From: Affinirhizobium straminoryzae
Lineage (GTDB): Bacteria; Pseudomonadota; Alphaproteobacteria; Rhizobiales; Rhizobiaceae
Assembly (NCBI RefSeq): GCF_007004135.1
Contig: NZ_VJMG01000007.1
Location: 1-64,000 of the forward strand
Direction of reading: 5' to 3'
DNA length: 64,000 bases
The translations under genes and the position numbers were made by a program. Every line of letters starts with the position of its first letter. Position 1 is the first letter of the stretch. The notes below the pieces were generated by a model, which was not told the origin of the DNA, did not search any database, and worked only from the letters and a program-made list of their open reading frames with translations. Below are positions 9,637 to 18,561 of this stretch, in pieces.

Positions 9637-9669
9637 AAAAACCCCGCCTCTGATGGCAGAGACGGGGTT
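9637..9669 (-). terminator. Intrinsic terminator after the PRC-barrel gene
   Basis: On the minus strand AACCCCGTCTCTG pairs with CAGAGGCGGGGTT around a 4-base loop, followed by TTTC. It lies just downstream of the gene ending at 9693. Confidence 0.8.
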
Positions 9670-9692
9670 CGCGAGGTGGACTGCAGTGCGGC

Positions 9693-10085
9693 TTACATCC
9701 AGTAGGGCGGCACGCCGTAGTAGTCGTAGACCGTGCGATCGTTGTTGCGATAGAAGCGGTCGTCGTCGAGGTTGTCGAAACGCGGGGCGGCGGTGATCTG
9801 GTCCTTGGTCAGGTCGATACGGTAGCCGTCGAGTTCCTCGTCATAGCGCAGCTTTTCCCAGGGCAGCGGGTAGTAATCGTCGCCGATCCCCAGGAAGCCG
9901 CCGAAGCTCAGCACGGCATAAGCCACCCTGCCGCCGCGCTTTTCCAGAATCACGCGCTCGATGCTGCCGATGCGCTTGCCGTCGGCGCCATAGACGCGCG
10001 TACCTTCCACCTTGTCGCTGGCGATCAGCGCGTAGCTGTCCTTCACGTAAGGGTCCTGTCCGGCCTTCGGTTCCTGATGCAACAT
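9693..10085 (-). CDS. PRC-barrel domain protein
   Basis: A 130-residue soluble protein with a PRC-barrel core: residues about 18-95 run from SYALIASDKVEGTRVYGADG through the IGSIERVILEKRGGRVAYAVLSF region, the typical conserved stretch. PRC-barrel proteins include the RimM C-terminal domain and many small stress-linked rhizobial proteins; the substrate is unknown. The C-terminus is rich in Asp, Arg and Tyr (DDDRFYRNNDRTVYDYYG) and may be flexible. The ATG follows AGAGGAGGCACATC. It is monocistronic, with its own terminator, and divergent from the acyl-CoA ligase gene. Confidence 0.85.
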   Translation of the reverse strand: MLHQEPKAGQDPYVKDSYALIASDKVEGTRVYGADGKRIGSIERVILEKRGGRVAYAVLSFGGFLGIGDDYYPLPWEKLRYDEELDGYRIDLTKDQITAAPRFDNLDDDRFYRNNDRTVYDYYGVPPYWM

Positions 10086-10193
10086 GATGTGCCTCCTCTC
10101 GTTTGGCTGTGGATAAGGACCGAACGCGCTTCGCGGCCAACATGTTCCAGCCCAAGGAGAAGATGCGGGCCGGATCGAGACACTTCCACAATA

Positions 10194-10209
10194 TTGACGT
10201 TTACGTCAA
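10194..10209. promoter_or_regulatory. 16-bp palindromic operator candidate (TTGACGT-N2-ACGTCAA)
   Basis: A perfect inverted repeat with 7-base arms and a 2-base centre lies 118 bases before the acyl-CoA ligase start and 109 bases before the PRC-barrel start. It resembles the motif reported for MerR-family LiuR regulators of fatty-acid and branched-chain amino-acid degradation in proteobacteria. The regulator itself is not in this window, so the assignment is inferred. Confidence 0.5.
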
Positions 10210-10326
10210 AGTTATTTAGCTTTTTCCGTCAGCTGGTGTAGGATCGCCTGCATGGTCAGGAAGGGGTCGCATGTCCGGAGTGGAGGCCGGGCGTGAGACT
10301 CGTCAAACGGAGGAGAAAAGGCCGCC

Positions 10327-12030
10327 ATGACTCACATGTCTCATGCACCGACGAAACAGGCGGCCGATCGCATCTGGCTTGCATCCTATCCCCCCACGGT
10401 GCCGGCCGACCTGCCTCCCCTTGCGCATCGCTCGCTCGGCCATCTGTTCGAGGAAAGCTGCCTGCGCTATGCCGAGCGCGTTGCCTTTTCCAGCATGGGC
10501 AGGGAAATGACCTTCCGGGATCTGGAGGAGGCCAGCCGCCAGGTGGCCGTCTGGCTGCAGGGCATGGGGCTTTCCAAGGGCGACCGGGTGGCGGTGATGA
10601 TGCCGAACATCCTCCAGAACCCCGTCACCGTCTATGGCATCTTGCGGGCTGGCCTCGTGGTGGTCAACGTCAACCCGCTCTACACGCCGCGCGAGCTGGA
10701 GCATCAGCTGAACGATTCCGGGGCGCGGGCGATCTTCGTGCTGGAAAACTTCGCCCACACCGTGCAGCAGGTGGTGGCACGCACGCCGGTGCGCCATGTC
10801 ATCGTCACCACCATGGGCGACATGCTGGGCCTCAAGGGCCATATCGTCAATCTGGTGGTCCGCCGTATCAAGAAGCTGGTGCCGGCCTGGTCCATTCCGT
10901 CCGCCCTCTCCTTCCGCCAGGTTCTCTCGGCCGGCGCGCGAGGCACGCTGACACCGGTCGACATGGGCCTCGATGACCTTGCCTTCCTCCAATATACCGG
11001 CGGCACCACGGGCATTTCCAAGGGCGCGATGCTGACGCACCGCAATCTGCTCTGCAACAAGGACCAGATGAGCTACTGGCTGGACAGCGCCTTTCTGCGC
11101 CAGAAGCGGCCGGACGTGCTGAACTTTCTCTGCGCCCTGCCGCTTTATCACATCTTCGCGCTGACGGTGAATTCGCTGATGGGCATTGCCACCGGCAGCC
11201 ACAACGTGCTGATTGCCAATCCGCGCGATCTGCCGGCGCTGGTGAAGGAGATCGAGAAGCATCGCATCCACATCTTTCCAGGACTGAACACGCTGTTCAA
11301 TGCGCTGATGAACAACGAGCAGTTCCGCAAGCTCGATCACTCCTCGCTGATCCTGGTGTTTGGCGGCGGCATGGCAGTGCAGAGGCCGGTGGCGGAGCGC
11401 TGGTACGAGATGACCGGCTGCGCAATCACCGAAGGTTACGGCCTTTCGGAAACCTCACCGGTGGCAACGGCAAATCGCGTGGACGTTACAGACTTCACTG
11501 GCACCATCGGCCTGCCCGTCTCCTCCACCGAGGTGACGATTCGCGATGAGGACGGCACGATCCTTACCCATGGCGAAGTGGGCGAGATCTGCATCCGTGG
11601 CCCGCAGGTGATGGCTGGCTACTGGAACCGCCCGGACGAGACGGCGAAGGCGATGACCGCGGACGGCTATTTCCGCTCCGGCGACATGGGCTACATGGAT
11701 GCGCGCGGCTTTATCAAGATCGTCGACCGCAAGAAGGACATGATCCTGGTCTCCGGCTTCAACGTCTATCCGAACGAGGTGGAGGAAGTGGCCGCCATGC
11801 ATCCCGGCGTGCTGGAATGCGCGGCCATCGGCGTACCGGACGAGAATTCAGGCGAGGCGGTCAAGCTCTTCGTGGTGAAGAAGGATCCGGCGCTGACGGA
11901 GACGGCGCTCAAGGCCCATTGCGCCGAGAACCTGACCAACTACAAGCGGCCGAGGCACATCGAGTTTCGCACCGAACTGCCAAAATCACCGGTCGGCAAG
12001 ATCCTCCGGCGCGAACTGCGCACGAAGTGA
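10327..12030 (+). CDS. Long-chain fatty-acid--CoA ligase (acyl-CoA synthetase)
   Basis: The enzyme activates fatty acids to acyl-CoA with ATP, the entry step to beta-oxidation. The 567-residue protein is an ANL-superfamily adenylating enzyme: P-loop YTGGTTGISKGA (223-234), the ESCLR-FSSMGREMTFRDLE N-terminal region, the adenylate-binding GYGLSETSPV motif, SGDMGYMD, and the C-terminal KSPVGKILRREL with the catalytic lysine. FadD is the closest familiar name, but substrate length cannot be read from sequence. The ATG follows GGAGGAGAAAAGGCC; a second in-frame ATG is three codons later. A candidate operator lies upstream at 10194. Confidence 0.9.
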   Translation: MTHMSHAPTKQAADRIWLASYPPTVPADLPPLAHRSLGHLFEESCLRYAERVAFSSMGREMTFRDLEEASRQVAVWLQGMGLSKGDRVAVMMPNILQNPVTVYGILRAGLVVVNVNPLYTPRELEHQLNDSGARAIFVLENFAHTVQQVVARTPVRHVIVTTMGDMLGLKGHIVNLVVRRIKKLVPAWSIPSALSFRQVLSAGARGTLTPVDMGLDDLAFLQYTGGTTGISKGAMLTHRNLLCNKDQMSYWLDSAFLRQKRPDVLNFLCALPLYHIFALTVNSLMGIATGSHNVLIANPRDLPALVKEIEKHRIHIFPGLNTLFNALMNNEQFRKLDHSSLILVFGGGMAVQRPVAERWYEMTGCAITEGYGLSETSPVATANRVDVTDFTGTIGLPVSSTEVTIRDEDGTILTHGEVGEICIRGPQVMAGYWNRPDETAKAMTADGYFRSGDMGYMDARGFIKIVDRKKDMILVSGFNVYPNEVEEVAAMHPGVLECAAIGVPDENSGEAVKLFVVKKDPALTETALKAHCAENLTNYKRPRHIEFRTELPKSPVGKILRRELRTK

Positions 12031-12146
12031 CGAATCCATGTTATCGTCACGAAACGTGATGGCGGCCGGATGGACGGATCCGGTCGCGCGCCCTAGAAAG
12101 AACTGCGATTGTCTGGCCCGGCCGGACGCCCCGTCCTCAAGCCCCG

Positions 12147-13394
12147 GTGTCCGCCTTGTCCAAGCCCACCTCCCTGTCCGCGATCGCCCTGCTTGGCCTG
12201 CTCACGCTTCTGTCCGGCTGCGCCAGCCGTGCGGAAGGCGTGCTGGTGCCGATTGCGGTCGAAAACCCGGCCACCTCCAAGGTCAATGTGCTGGTCGCCA
12301 CCACCCGCAAGGAATCGGATGTGCCCGGCATGCTCTATTCCGGCGAGCGGGGACAGAAGCCGGAGGTGACGGCAATCACCGTCTCCATTCCGCCGGACAA
12401 GAGCCGCAAGATCGGCCAGGTGCAATGGCCGCGCCGTCTGCCGCCTGATCCGATGAAGGATTTCGCCACCACCAAGGTGGAGCCCTACAATCGCGGCGAG
12501 GCGCGCGCCTGGCTGAGGCGGCAGCTGCCGCCGAGCGGCCGCGTTCTGGTCTTCGTGCATGGCTTCAACAACCAGTATGAGGATGCTGTCTATCGCTTTG
12601 CGCAGATCGTGCATGACAGCGGCGCGGATGTGGCGCCGGTGCTGTTCACCTGGCCTTCGCGGGGCAGCGTCTTTGCCTACAATTATGACAAGGAAAGCAC
12701 CAACTATTCCCGCCACGCGCTGGAAGACCTGCTGCGCGACCTCTCCAAGGATGCGCGCGTGCGGGACATCACCGTGATGGCCCATTCCATGGGGTCGTGG
12801 CTGACGGTAGAGGCGCTGCGACAGATGGCAATCCGCGATGGCCGCGTCACCCCCAAGATCCGCAACGTGATCCTCGCCTCCCCCGATCTCGACGTCGACG
12901 TGTTCGGTCAGCAGATGGCGGAAATCGGCCATCCGCGTCCGGCCTTCACGCTGTTCGTCTCTCAGGATGACCGGGCGCTCAATCTCTCGCGCCGTATTTC
13001 CGGCAATGTCGATCGCCTCGGCCAGGTGGATCCGCGTGTGGAACCCTACCGTTCCGCCTTCGAGAAAGCCGGCATCACCGTGCTGGATCTGACGGCCCTA
13101 CAGGGCGGTGATGCGCTGAACCACGGCAAGTTCGCCGAAAGCCCGGAGGTGGTGCGCCTGATCGGCAACCGGCTGATCGCCGGCCAGACGGTGACGGATT
13201 CGCCGGTCGGGCTCGGCGAAAGCATCGGCGCGCTGGCGGTCGGCACGGCGCAGACGGTGGGCAGTGCGGCAAGCGTTGCCGTCAGCGCTCCGATTGCCGT
13301 TTTCGATCCGCGCACGCGCCGCACCTATACCGAACAGGTGGATCGCTTTGGCCAGAGCCTGGGCGGCACGCTGCAAACGGCCGTCGGGCAGTAA
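12147..13394 (+). CDS. Alpha/beta hydrolase lipoprotein (DUF900 family)
   Basis: A 415-residue predicted lipoprotein: hydrophobic signal and lipobox LLSGC with Cys25. The hydrolase domain (about 110-330) has the oxyanion-region motif VFVHGFNNQYEDA and the nucleophile elbow AHSMGSW, as in the DUF900 group of putative esterases. Substrate is unknown. The C-terminal 70 residues are rich in Ala and Gly and lie outside the catalytic fold. The start is uncertain: GTG at 12147 gives a proper signal peptide, but no strong ribosome-binding site precedes it. It sits between an acyl-CoA ligase and pgi without an obvious shared operon. Confidence 0.82.
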   Translation: MSALSKPTSLSAIALLGLLTLLSGCASRAEGVLVPIAVENPATSKVNVLVATTRKESDVPGMLYSGERGQKPEVTAITVSIPPDKSRKIGQVQWPRRLPPDPMKDFATTKVEPYNRGEARAWLRRQLPPSGRVLVFVHGFNNQYEDAVYRFAQIVHDSGADVAPVLFTWPSRGSVFAYNYDKESTNYSRHALEDLLRDLSKDARVRDITVMAHSMGSWLTVEALRQMAIRDGRVTPKIRNVILASPDLDVDVFGQQMAEIGHPRPAFTLFVSQDDRALNLSRRISGNVDRLGQVDPRVEPYRSAFEKAGITVLDLTALQGGDALNHGKFAESPEVVRLIGNRLIAGQTVTDSPVGLGESIGALAVGTAQTVGSAASVAVSAPIAVFDPRTRRTYTEQVDRFGQSLGGTLQTAVGQ

Positions 13395-13482
13395 AGAGAA
13401 CCGTCTTTGCCCTTGCCGTGCTTGATTTGACATGGAAAGCGAATAGGTTCCTCTCACCCACTGATGACCCTTGAGGAGTGCC

Positions 13483-15105
13483 ATGCAGGCGATCGTCGAA
13501 CAGCTGAAATCCACCGCCGCCGCCACCCATGCGACGGATATCCGCGCCGCCTTTGCCGCCGACAGCGCCCGCTTCGACACATTCAGCGCCCGGTTTGACG
13601 ACCTGCTGATGGACTATTCGAAATGCGCCGTGAACGCGGAGATCATGGCCCTGCTCGAAAGCCTTTTCATCGAGGGCGGCGTTGCGGCAAAGCGCGAGGA
13701 GATGTTCTCCGGCAAGGCGATCAACTTCACCGAAAACCGCGCCGTGCTGCACACCGCGCTGCGCAACCGCTCCAACACGCCGGTGCTGGTCGACGGCAAG
13801 GACGTGATGCCGGATGTGAACGCGGTGCTTGCCGCCATGGGCGCATTTGCGGACGGTATCCGCTCCGGCGCGCTGAAAGGGGCGACCGGCAAGGCGATCA
13901 CGGATGTCGTCAACATCGGTATCGGCGGTTCGGATCTCGGCCCGGTCATGGCAACGCTGGCACTTGCGCCCTTCCATGACGGCCCGCGCGCGCATTTCGT
14001 CTCCAATGTCGATGGCGCCCATATTGCCGATACGCTGAAGCTGCTCGATGCGGAAACCACGCTGTTCATCGTCGCCTCCAAGACGTTCACCACCATCGAA
14101 ACGATGACGAATGCGGCCTCCGCCCGCGCCTTCATTGCCGATGCGCTTGGCGAAAGCGCCGTGAAGCATCACTTCGCCGCCGTGTCCACCGCGCTCGACA
14201 AGGTCGCCGCCTTCGGCATCGACAGCGACCGGATTTTCGGTTTCTGGGATTGGGTTGGCGGCCGCTATTCCATCTGGTCGGCCATCGGCCTGCCGCTGAT
14301 GCTGGCGATCGGCCCGAAGAATTTCGAGGATTTCCTCGCCGGCGCCCATGCCATGGACACGCATTTCCGCGAGGCGCCGGTGCGCCAGAACCTGCCGGCG
14401 CTGCTCGGCCTTCTCGGCTATTATCACCGCAACGTGCTGAACTATCCCTCGCGCGCCATCCTGCCCTATGACCAGCGCCTGTCGCGCTTCCCGGCCTATC
14501 TGCAGCAGCTCGACATGGAATCGAACGGCAAGGGGGTCACCATCGACGGCACGCCGGTCGAGGGGCAGTCCGGCCCGGTGGTCTGGGGCGAGCCCGGCAC
14601 CAACGGCCAGCACGCTTTCTACCAGCTGATCCACCAGGGCACGAGCGTCATCCCGGCGGAATTCATGGTGGCGGCCAAGGGCTTCGAACCGCATCTGCGC
14701 CACCAGCACGAACTGCTGATCGCCAATTGCCTCGCCCAGTCGGCAGCTCTGATGAAGGGTCGCACGCTGGAGGAAGCCAAGGCGCAGCTTCTGAAATCGG
14801 GCATGGACGAGGCCAAGGCCGACCATATCGCGCCGCACCGTGTCTTTACCGGCAACCGTCCGTCGCTGACCTTCGTCTACGACCAGCTGACGCCGTTCGC
14901 GCTGGGCCGCCTGATCGCCCTTTATGAGCACCGCGTCTTCGTGGAAGGCGTGCTGTTCCGCATCAACTCCTTCGACCAGTGGGGCGTGGAGCTGGGCAAG
15001 GAACTGGCGACCGGCCTTCTGCCGGTGGTGCAGGGCAAGACCGGCACCGATGGGCAGGATGCCTCGACCGCAGGGCTGGTCAAGGCACTACGCGCCTCGG
15101 CCTGA
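13483..15105 (+). CDS. pgi: Glucose-6-phosphate isomerase
   Basis: This cytoplasmic enzyme interconverts glucose 6-phosphate and fructose 6-phosphate. The protein is 540 residues, the usual length for the bacterial Pgi family. It shows [12 protein letters not shown], the [13 protein letters not shown] phosphate-binding segment, the [13 protein letters not shown] signature, and GVELGKELA near the end with the conserved lysine. The ATG at 13483 follows AGGAG at a spacing of four; an in-frame TTG at 13471 overlaps that site and is unlikely. A clear terminator follows. Confidence 0.97.
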   Translation: MQAIVEQLKSTAAATHATDIRAAFAADSARFDTFSARFDDLLMDYSKCAVNAEIMALLESLFIEGGVAAKREEMFSGKAINFTENRAVLHTALRNRSNTPVLVDGKDVMPDVNAVLAAMGAFADGIRSGALKGATGKAITDVVNIGIGGSDLGPVMATLALAPFHDGPRAHFVSNVDGAHIADTLKLLDAETTLFIVASKTFTTIETMTNAASARAFIADALGESAVKHHFAAVSTALDKVAAFGIDSDRIFGFWDWVGGRYSIWSAIGLPLMLAIGPKNFEDFLAGAHAMDTHFREAPVRQNLPALLGLLGYYHRNVLNYPSRAILPYDQRLSRFPAYLQQLDMESNGKGVTIDGTPVEGQSGPVVWGEPGTNGQHAFYQLIHQGTSVIPAEFMVAAKGFEPHLRHQHELLIANCLAQSAALMKGRTLEEAKAQLLKSGMDEAKADHIAPHRVFTGNRPSLTFVYDQLTPFALGRLIALYEHRVFVEGVLFRINSFDQWGVELGKELATGLLPVVQGKTGTDGQDASTAGLVKALRASA

Positions 15106-15136
15106 GCCGGCAGCAAGACGGTGACCGACAGTCATG

Positions 15137-15170
15137 CGCCCGTGCCACCTGGCACGGGCGTTCTGGTTTT
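15137..15170 (+). terminator. Intrinsic terminator after pgi
   Basis: CGCCCGTGCC pairs perfectly with GGCACGGGCG around the loop ACCT (15137-15160) and is followed by TTCTGGTTTT. Confidence 0.75.
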
Positions 15171-15196
15171 CCCTGCAGAAATGGGGAGCAGGCAGA

Positions 15197-15922
15197 ATGA
15201 GCGGACAATCGGTGGCGCTGGTCACGGGAGCAGCAACAGGTATCGGCGCGGCCATCGCGCGGCGTCTGGCGCAATCGGGCTTTGCGATCGTTGCGAGCGA
15301 TATCACCGCCTGCGACGAAACTGTCCGATCCATTCAGGAGACAGGCGGCAACGCCCTGTCCATTGAGGCGGATATCGCATCTGAGGATGCCTTTGCCCGG
15401 AGGTTCGACCACAGCGAAGACCGGTTCGGCGGCGTCGACGTGCTCGTCAACAATGCCGGCATCATGATCCGCAAGCCGATGGTCGACATTACCGACGCGG
15501 AGTTCGACCGGCAGATTGCCGTCAACCTCACCGGCACGTTCCGGGGTTTGCGCGAAGCCGCGCGACGGCTACGCAGCGGCGGACGCATCATCAGCATTTC
15601 CAGCTCGGTCGCGACGATGGCCTCGCCGAACTACAGCATCTATGCCGCCACCAAATCCGCCGTCGAGACAATGACCTCGGTGCTTGCCAAGGAATTGCGG
15701 GGACGCAACATCACGGTCAACGCGGTGGCGCCGGGCGCGACGGCCACCGACCTGTTTCTCACCGACAAGAGCCCGGAGGCGATCGAGGCCTTTGCTCGGC
15801 TGGCGCCGCTTGAGCGCATTGGAACGCCCGGGGAGATTGCTTTTGTCGTGGCTTTCCTCGCCGGGCCCGAAGGAGCCTGGATCAATGGCCAGACCATTCA
15901 CGCCAATGGCGGTGTGGTCTGA
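15197..15922 (+). CDS. Short-chain dehydrogenase/reductase (SDR family)
   Basis: A 241-residue classical SDR oxidoreductase. The nucleotide-binding motif TGAATGIG is at 10-17, NNAG at 84-87, and the catalytic residues are Ser near 135, Tyr148 and Lys152 (YAATK). The aspartate in VASD after the second strand favours NAD(H). The ending INGQTIHANGGVV is typical of the 3-oxoacyl-ACP reductase-like group, but the substrate cannot be named. The ATG follows GGGGAGCAGGCAGA; a longer start at 15134 would run through the pgi terminator. It sits alone between pgi and a convergent symporter gene. Confidence 0.88.
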   Translation: MSGQSVALVTGAATGIGAAIARRLAQSGFAIVASDITACDETVRSIQETGGNALSIEADIASEDAFARRFDHSEDRFGGVDVLVNNAGIMIRKPMVDITDAEFDRQIAVNLTGTFRGLREAARRLRSGGRIISISSSVATMASPNYSIYAATKSAVETMTSVLAKELRGRNITVNAVAPGATATDLFLTDKSPEAIEAFARLAPLERIGTPGEIAFVVAFLAGPEGAWINGQTIHANGGVV

Positions 15923-15994
15923 CAACCACCATTCGGCAGAAGCGGCCCCGCACCACCTTCGGTGACGGGGTCGCATCCGCCGCTGTGGGCGCAC

Positions 15995-17344
15995 CTATTC
16001 GGCTGGCGCCAAGACGGGATCCAGCGCGTCGATCCCTTCCTCGCGATCATAGGCGGCCTGATCGAGAATACCCTGGCGCTTGGCGACCAGCGTCGGCACC
16101 AGCGCCTGACCGGCGACGTTGACGGCCGTGCGGCCCATGTCGAGGATCGGATCGACGGCAAGCAGCAGGCCGACGCCCTGCAGCGGCAGGCCAAGCGTGG
16201 AGAGCGTCAGCGTCAGCATCACGGTTGCCCCCGTCAGGCCGGCTGTGGCGGCCGAGCCAATGACCGAGACGAAGACGATCAGGAAATATTCCTGCACGCC
16301 TAGCGGCACGCCATAGAACTGCGCCACGAAGATTGCCGAGATGGCCGGATAGATCGCCGCACAGCCATCCATCTTCGTGGTGGCGCCGAGCGGCACGGCA
16401 AAGGCCGCATATTCGCGCGGCACGCCGAGATTGCGCTCCGTGACCTGCTCCGTCAGCGGCAGCGTGCCGATCGAGGAACGCGAGACGAAGGCAAGCTGGA
16501 TGGCCGGCCAGGCGGAGGCGAAGAAGCGGGCCGGGCTCAGACCATGCGCCAGCAGCAGCAGCGGATAGACGACGAAGAGCACGATGGCGAGGCCGATATA
16601 GATCGCGCCGGAGAACCAGCCGAGCGAGGCGAGCGCCTCCCAGCCATAGACGGCGACCGCATTGCCGAGCAGGCCAATGGTGCCGATCGGCGTCAGCCGG
16701 ATGATCCACCAGAGGATCTTGCGGGTGATGGCCAGCAGCGAGCGGTTGAAGGCGAGGAAGGGTTCTGCCTTCTCCCCCACCTGCAGCGCGGCAATGCCAA
16801 CGGCAATCGACACCACGAGAATCTGCAGGACGTTGAAGTTGAGCGCCGTGGTGGCGCCACTCTGGCTGATCTTGGTGGAAGCCTGCAGGCCAAGCAGGTT
16901 GGCGGGAACGAGCCCCTTCAGGAAATCCAGCCAGGAGCCGGTGCTGGAGGGTGCGGCCGCAGCGGTGGCGGCAAGCCCCGTATTCAGCCCCGGCTGGATG
17001 AGAAGGCCGAGCGCAATGCCGATGACGACAGCAATCAGTGCGGTGATCGCAAACCACAGCAGCGTCTGCCAGACGAGGCGGGCGGCATTGTTGAGCTCGC
17101 GCAGATTGGCGATGCTGGCGACGATGGCGGTGAAGATCAGCAGTGGCACCAGCGCGCGCAGCAACTGCACGAAGATGGAGCCGACGGTGGAGAGGGTCTG
17201 CACCAGCCAGTTCGGGCCTGCATCGGTCGGCCCGATCTGGCGCGCGACATAGCCCAGCACCAGACCGATGACCATGGCGCTCAGCACCTGAAAACCAAAG
17301 GACGTGTGAAAGGGCTTTGCGGCCCTTGCAGCAGATGACGACAT
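15995..17344 (-). CDS. Cation:amino acid/dicarboxylate symporter (SDF family)
   Basis: This is an inner-membrane sodium- or proton-coupled symporter of the SDF/DAACS family. The 449-residue protein has about eight hydrophobic segments and the two family signatures in re-entrant regions: SRSSIGTLPLT (the serine-rich hairpin) and GATTKMDGCAAIYPA (equivalent to the substrate-binding NMDGT region). The MDGCA variant and the SSIG motif recall L-cystine symporters of the TcyP type more than GltP or DctA, but substrate is not certain. The start at 17344 follows GGGACAC; an upstream start would add 21 residues. Two short palindromes lie upstream. Confidence 0.88.
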   Translation of the reverse strand: MSSSAARAAKPFHTSFGFQVLSAMVIGLVLGYVARQIGPTDAGPNWLVQTLSTVGSIFVQLLRALVPLLIFTAIVASIANLRELNNAARLVWQTLLWFAITALIAVVIGIALGLLIQPGLNTGLAATAAAAPSSTGSWLDFLKGLVPANLLGLQASTKISQSGATTALNFNVLQILVVSIAVGIAALQVGEKAEPFLAFNRSLLAITRKILWWIIRLTPIGTIGLLGNAVAVYGWEALASLGWFSGAIYIGLAIVLFVVYPLLLLAHGLSPARFFASAWPAIQLAFVSRSSIGTLPLTEQVTERNLGVPREYAAFAVPLGATTKMDGCAAIYPAISAIFVAQFYGVPLGVQEYFLIVFVSVIGSAATAGLTGATVMLTLTLSTLGLPLQGVGLLLAVDPILDMGRTAVNVAGQALVPTLVAKRQGILDQAAYDREEGIDALDPVLAPAE

Positions 17345-17445
17345 GATGATGTGTCCCAACAGGAAAAGCGGTCGCAGCCTGAGCGCGACCTTTCGGAAGA
17401 TGCCCAAATTATGGCTCTTGCGCCCGAATTATCAACGGTACTCAT

Positions 17446-17481
17446 TCCGCATTGCGGACAAACTGCAAAAATTTATTGCAG
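17446..17481. promoter_or_regulatory. Two palindromes upstream of the symporter gene
   Basis: TCCGC-ATT-GCGGA (17446-17458) and CTGCAA-N7-TTGCAG (17463-17481) lie side by side about 100-140 bases before the symporter start. Both have operator-like symmetry. I cannot name the regulator; they could also be chance. Confidence 0.35.
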
Positions 17482-17502
17482 ATGCCCGGCATTTCACCAA
17501 AG

Positions 17503-17531
17503 AAAATGCCGGGACAGAGCCTGCCCCGGCA
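17503..17531 (-). terminator. Intrinsic terminator after the fructokinase gene
   Basis: An 11-bp stem with one G-T wobble (17507-17517 with 17521-17531) and a 3-base loop, followed on the minus strand by TTTTC. Confidence 0.75.
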
Positions 17532-17559
17532 GTGGATGCATCCTGCGGAGATCTGCGGC

Positions 17560-18486
17560 TCAGAGGCCGATCTCGTGCGCGAAGGGCGGATTGGCGCCGG
17601 CGCGCGAGACGGTGACGGCGGCGGCCTTGGCACCGAGCGCCAGCGCATCGCGCACAGCCTGCTCGGAAAGGCCTGCGACCTTCTGCTTGGTCAGCAGGTT
17701 CTGACGCTTCAGCGAGGCGAGAATGCCCGCATCGAAGGTATCGCCGGCACCGACCGTATCCACCACCGTGACGCGCTCGGCGGGCACCACGACCTTGAAG
17801 CCGGCCGTATAGCCGACAGCACCTTCCGCGCCGCGGGTGATGACGACGAGCTTTGCCCCCTGCCCCAACCAATAGGCTGCCAGCGTATCATGATCACCGT
17901 GCATGCCGAACCATTCCAGGTCCTCGTCCGAGAACTTGATGATGTCGGACATGGCGGCCATGCGGGCCACACGGCCGTGATGCTTTTCACGGTCCTTGAT
18001 GAAGCCGGGGCGGATGTTCGGATCGAAGGAGATGACGCGGCTCTGGTATTCGCGCGCCATCAGCGTCTCGTAGGTTTCGCCGCAGGGTTCGGGGATCAGG
18101 CTGATCGCACCGAAATGCATGGCCTCGATTTCCGGTCCAAGCTCCGGCAGGTCCTCCCGCGAAAGCATGCGGCCGGCGGTGCCTTCATCATAGAAGGCAT
18201 AGGTTGCCTGGCCGTTGACCAGCTTGACGAAGGCGATTGTCGTGGGACGCGAGGCCGTGGCGCAGAAGCGATAGTCGACATGGCTCTGCTTCAGCGTCTC
18301 ACGCAGGATGTCGCCCATCATGTCATCGGACAGGCCGGTGAAGAAGCCGGTTGGCTGGCCGAGGCGGCCGAGCGCAATCGCCGTGTTGAAGATGGCACCG
18401 CCAGCATAGGGCGCAAACCCGTTTTCCCCGCGCGTGGTTTCACGCGGCAGCATGTCGATGAGGGCCTCTCCACAGCACAAGATCAT
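17560..18486 (-). CDS. frk: Fructokinase (PfkB family carbohydrate kinase)
   Basis: The enzyme phosphorylates fructose with ATP, feeding Pgi-linked hexose metabolism. The 308-residue PfkB-family protein starts with the conserved strand ILCCGEALIDM, has the substrate region YAGGAIFNTAIALGRLG, and the ATP site DTVGAGDTFDAG (243-254) with the catalytic Asp249. Rhizobial Frk proteins have this form; another hexose kinase is possible. The ATG follows GGAGGACGACA. It ends with its own terminator and is preceded by pyrE in the same direction, but the pyrE terminator separates them. Confidence 0.88.
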   Translation of the reverse strand: MILCCGEALIDMLPRETTRGENGFAPYAGGAIFNTAIALGRLGQPTGFFTGLSDDMMGDILRETLKQSHVDYRFCATASRPTTIAFVKLVNGQATYAFYDEGTAGRMLSREDLPELGPEIEAMHFGAISLIPEPCGETYETLMAREYQSRVISFDPNIRPGFIKDREKHHGRVARMAAMSDIIKFSDEDLEWFGMHGDHDTLAAYWLGQGAKLVVITRGAEGAVGYTAGFKVVVPAERVTVVDTVGAGDTFDAGILASLKRQNLLTKQKVAGLSEQAVRDALALGAKAAAVTVSRAGANPPFAHEIGL

Positions 18487-18538
18487 TGTCGTCCTCCAAA
18501 AGCCGAACCGGTCTTCAATCGATTAAATCAGCCTGATG

Positions 18539-18561
18539 AAAAAGGCCAGCCTCAGCTGGCC
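18539..18561 (-). terminator. Intrinsic terminator overlapping the pyrE stop codon
   Basis: GGCCAGC pairs with GCTGGCC (18544-18550 with 18555-18561); the TGA stop of pyrE is at 18552-18554 within the loop, and TTTTT follows on the minus strand. Confidence 0.8.
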
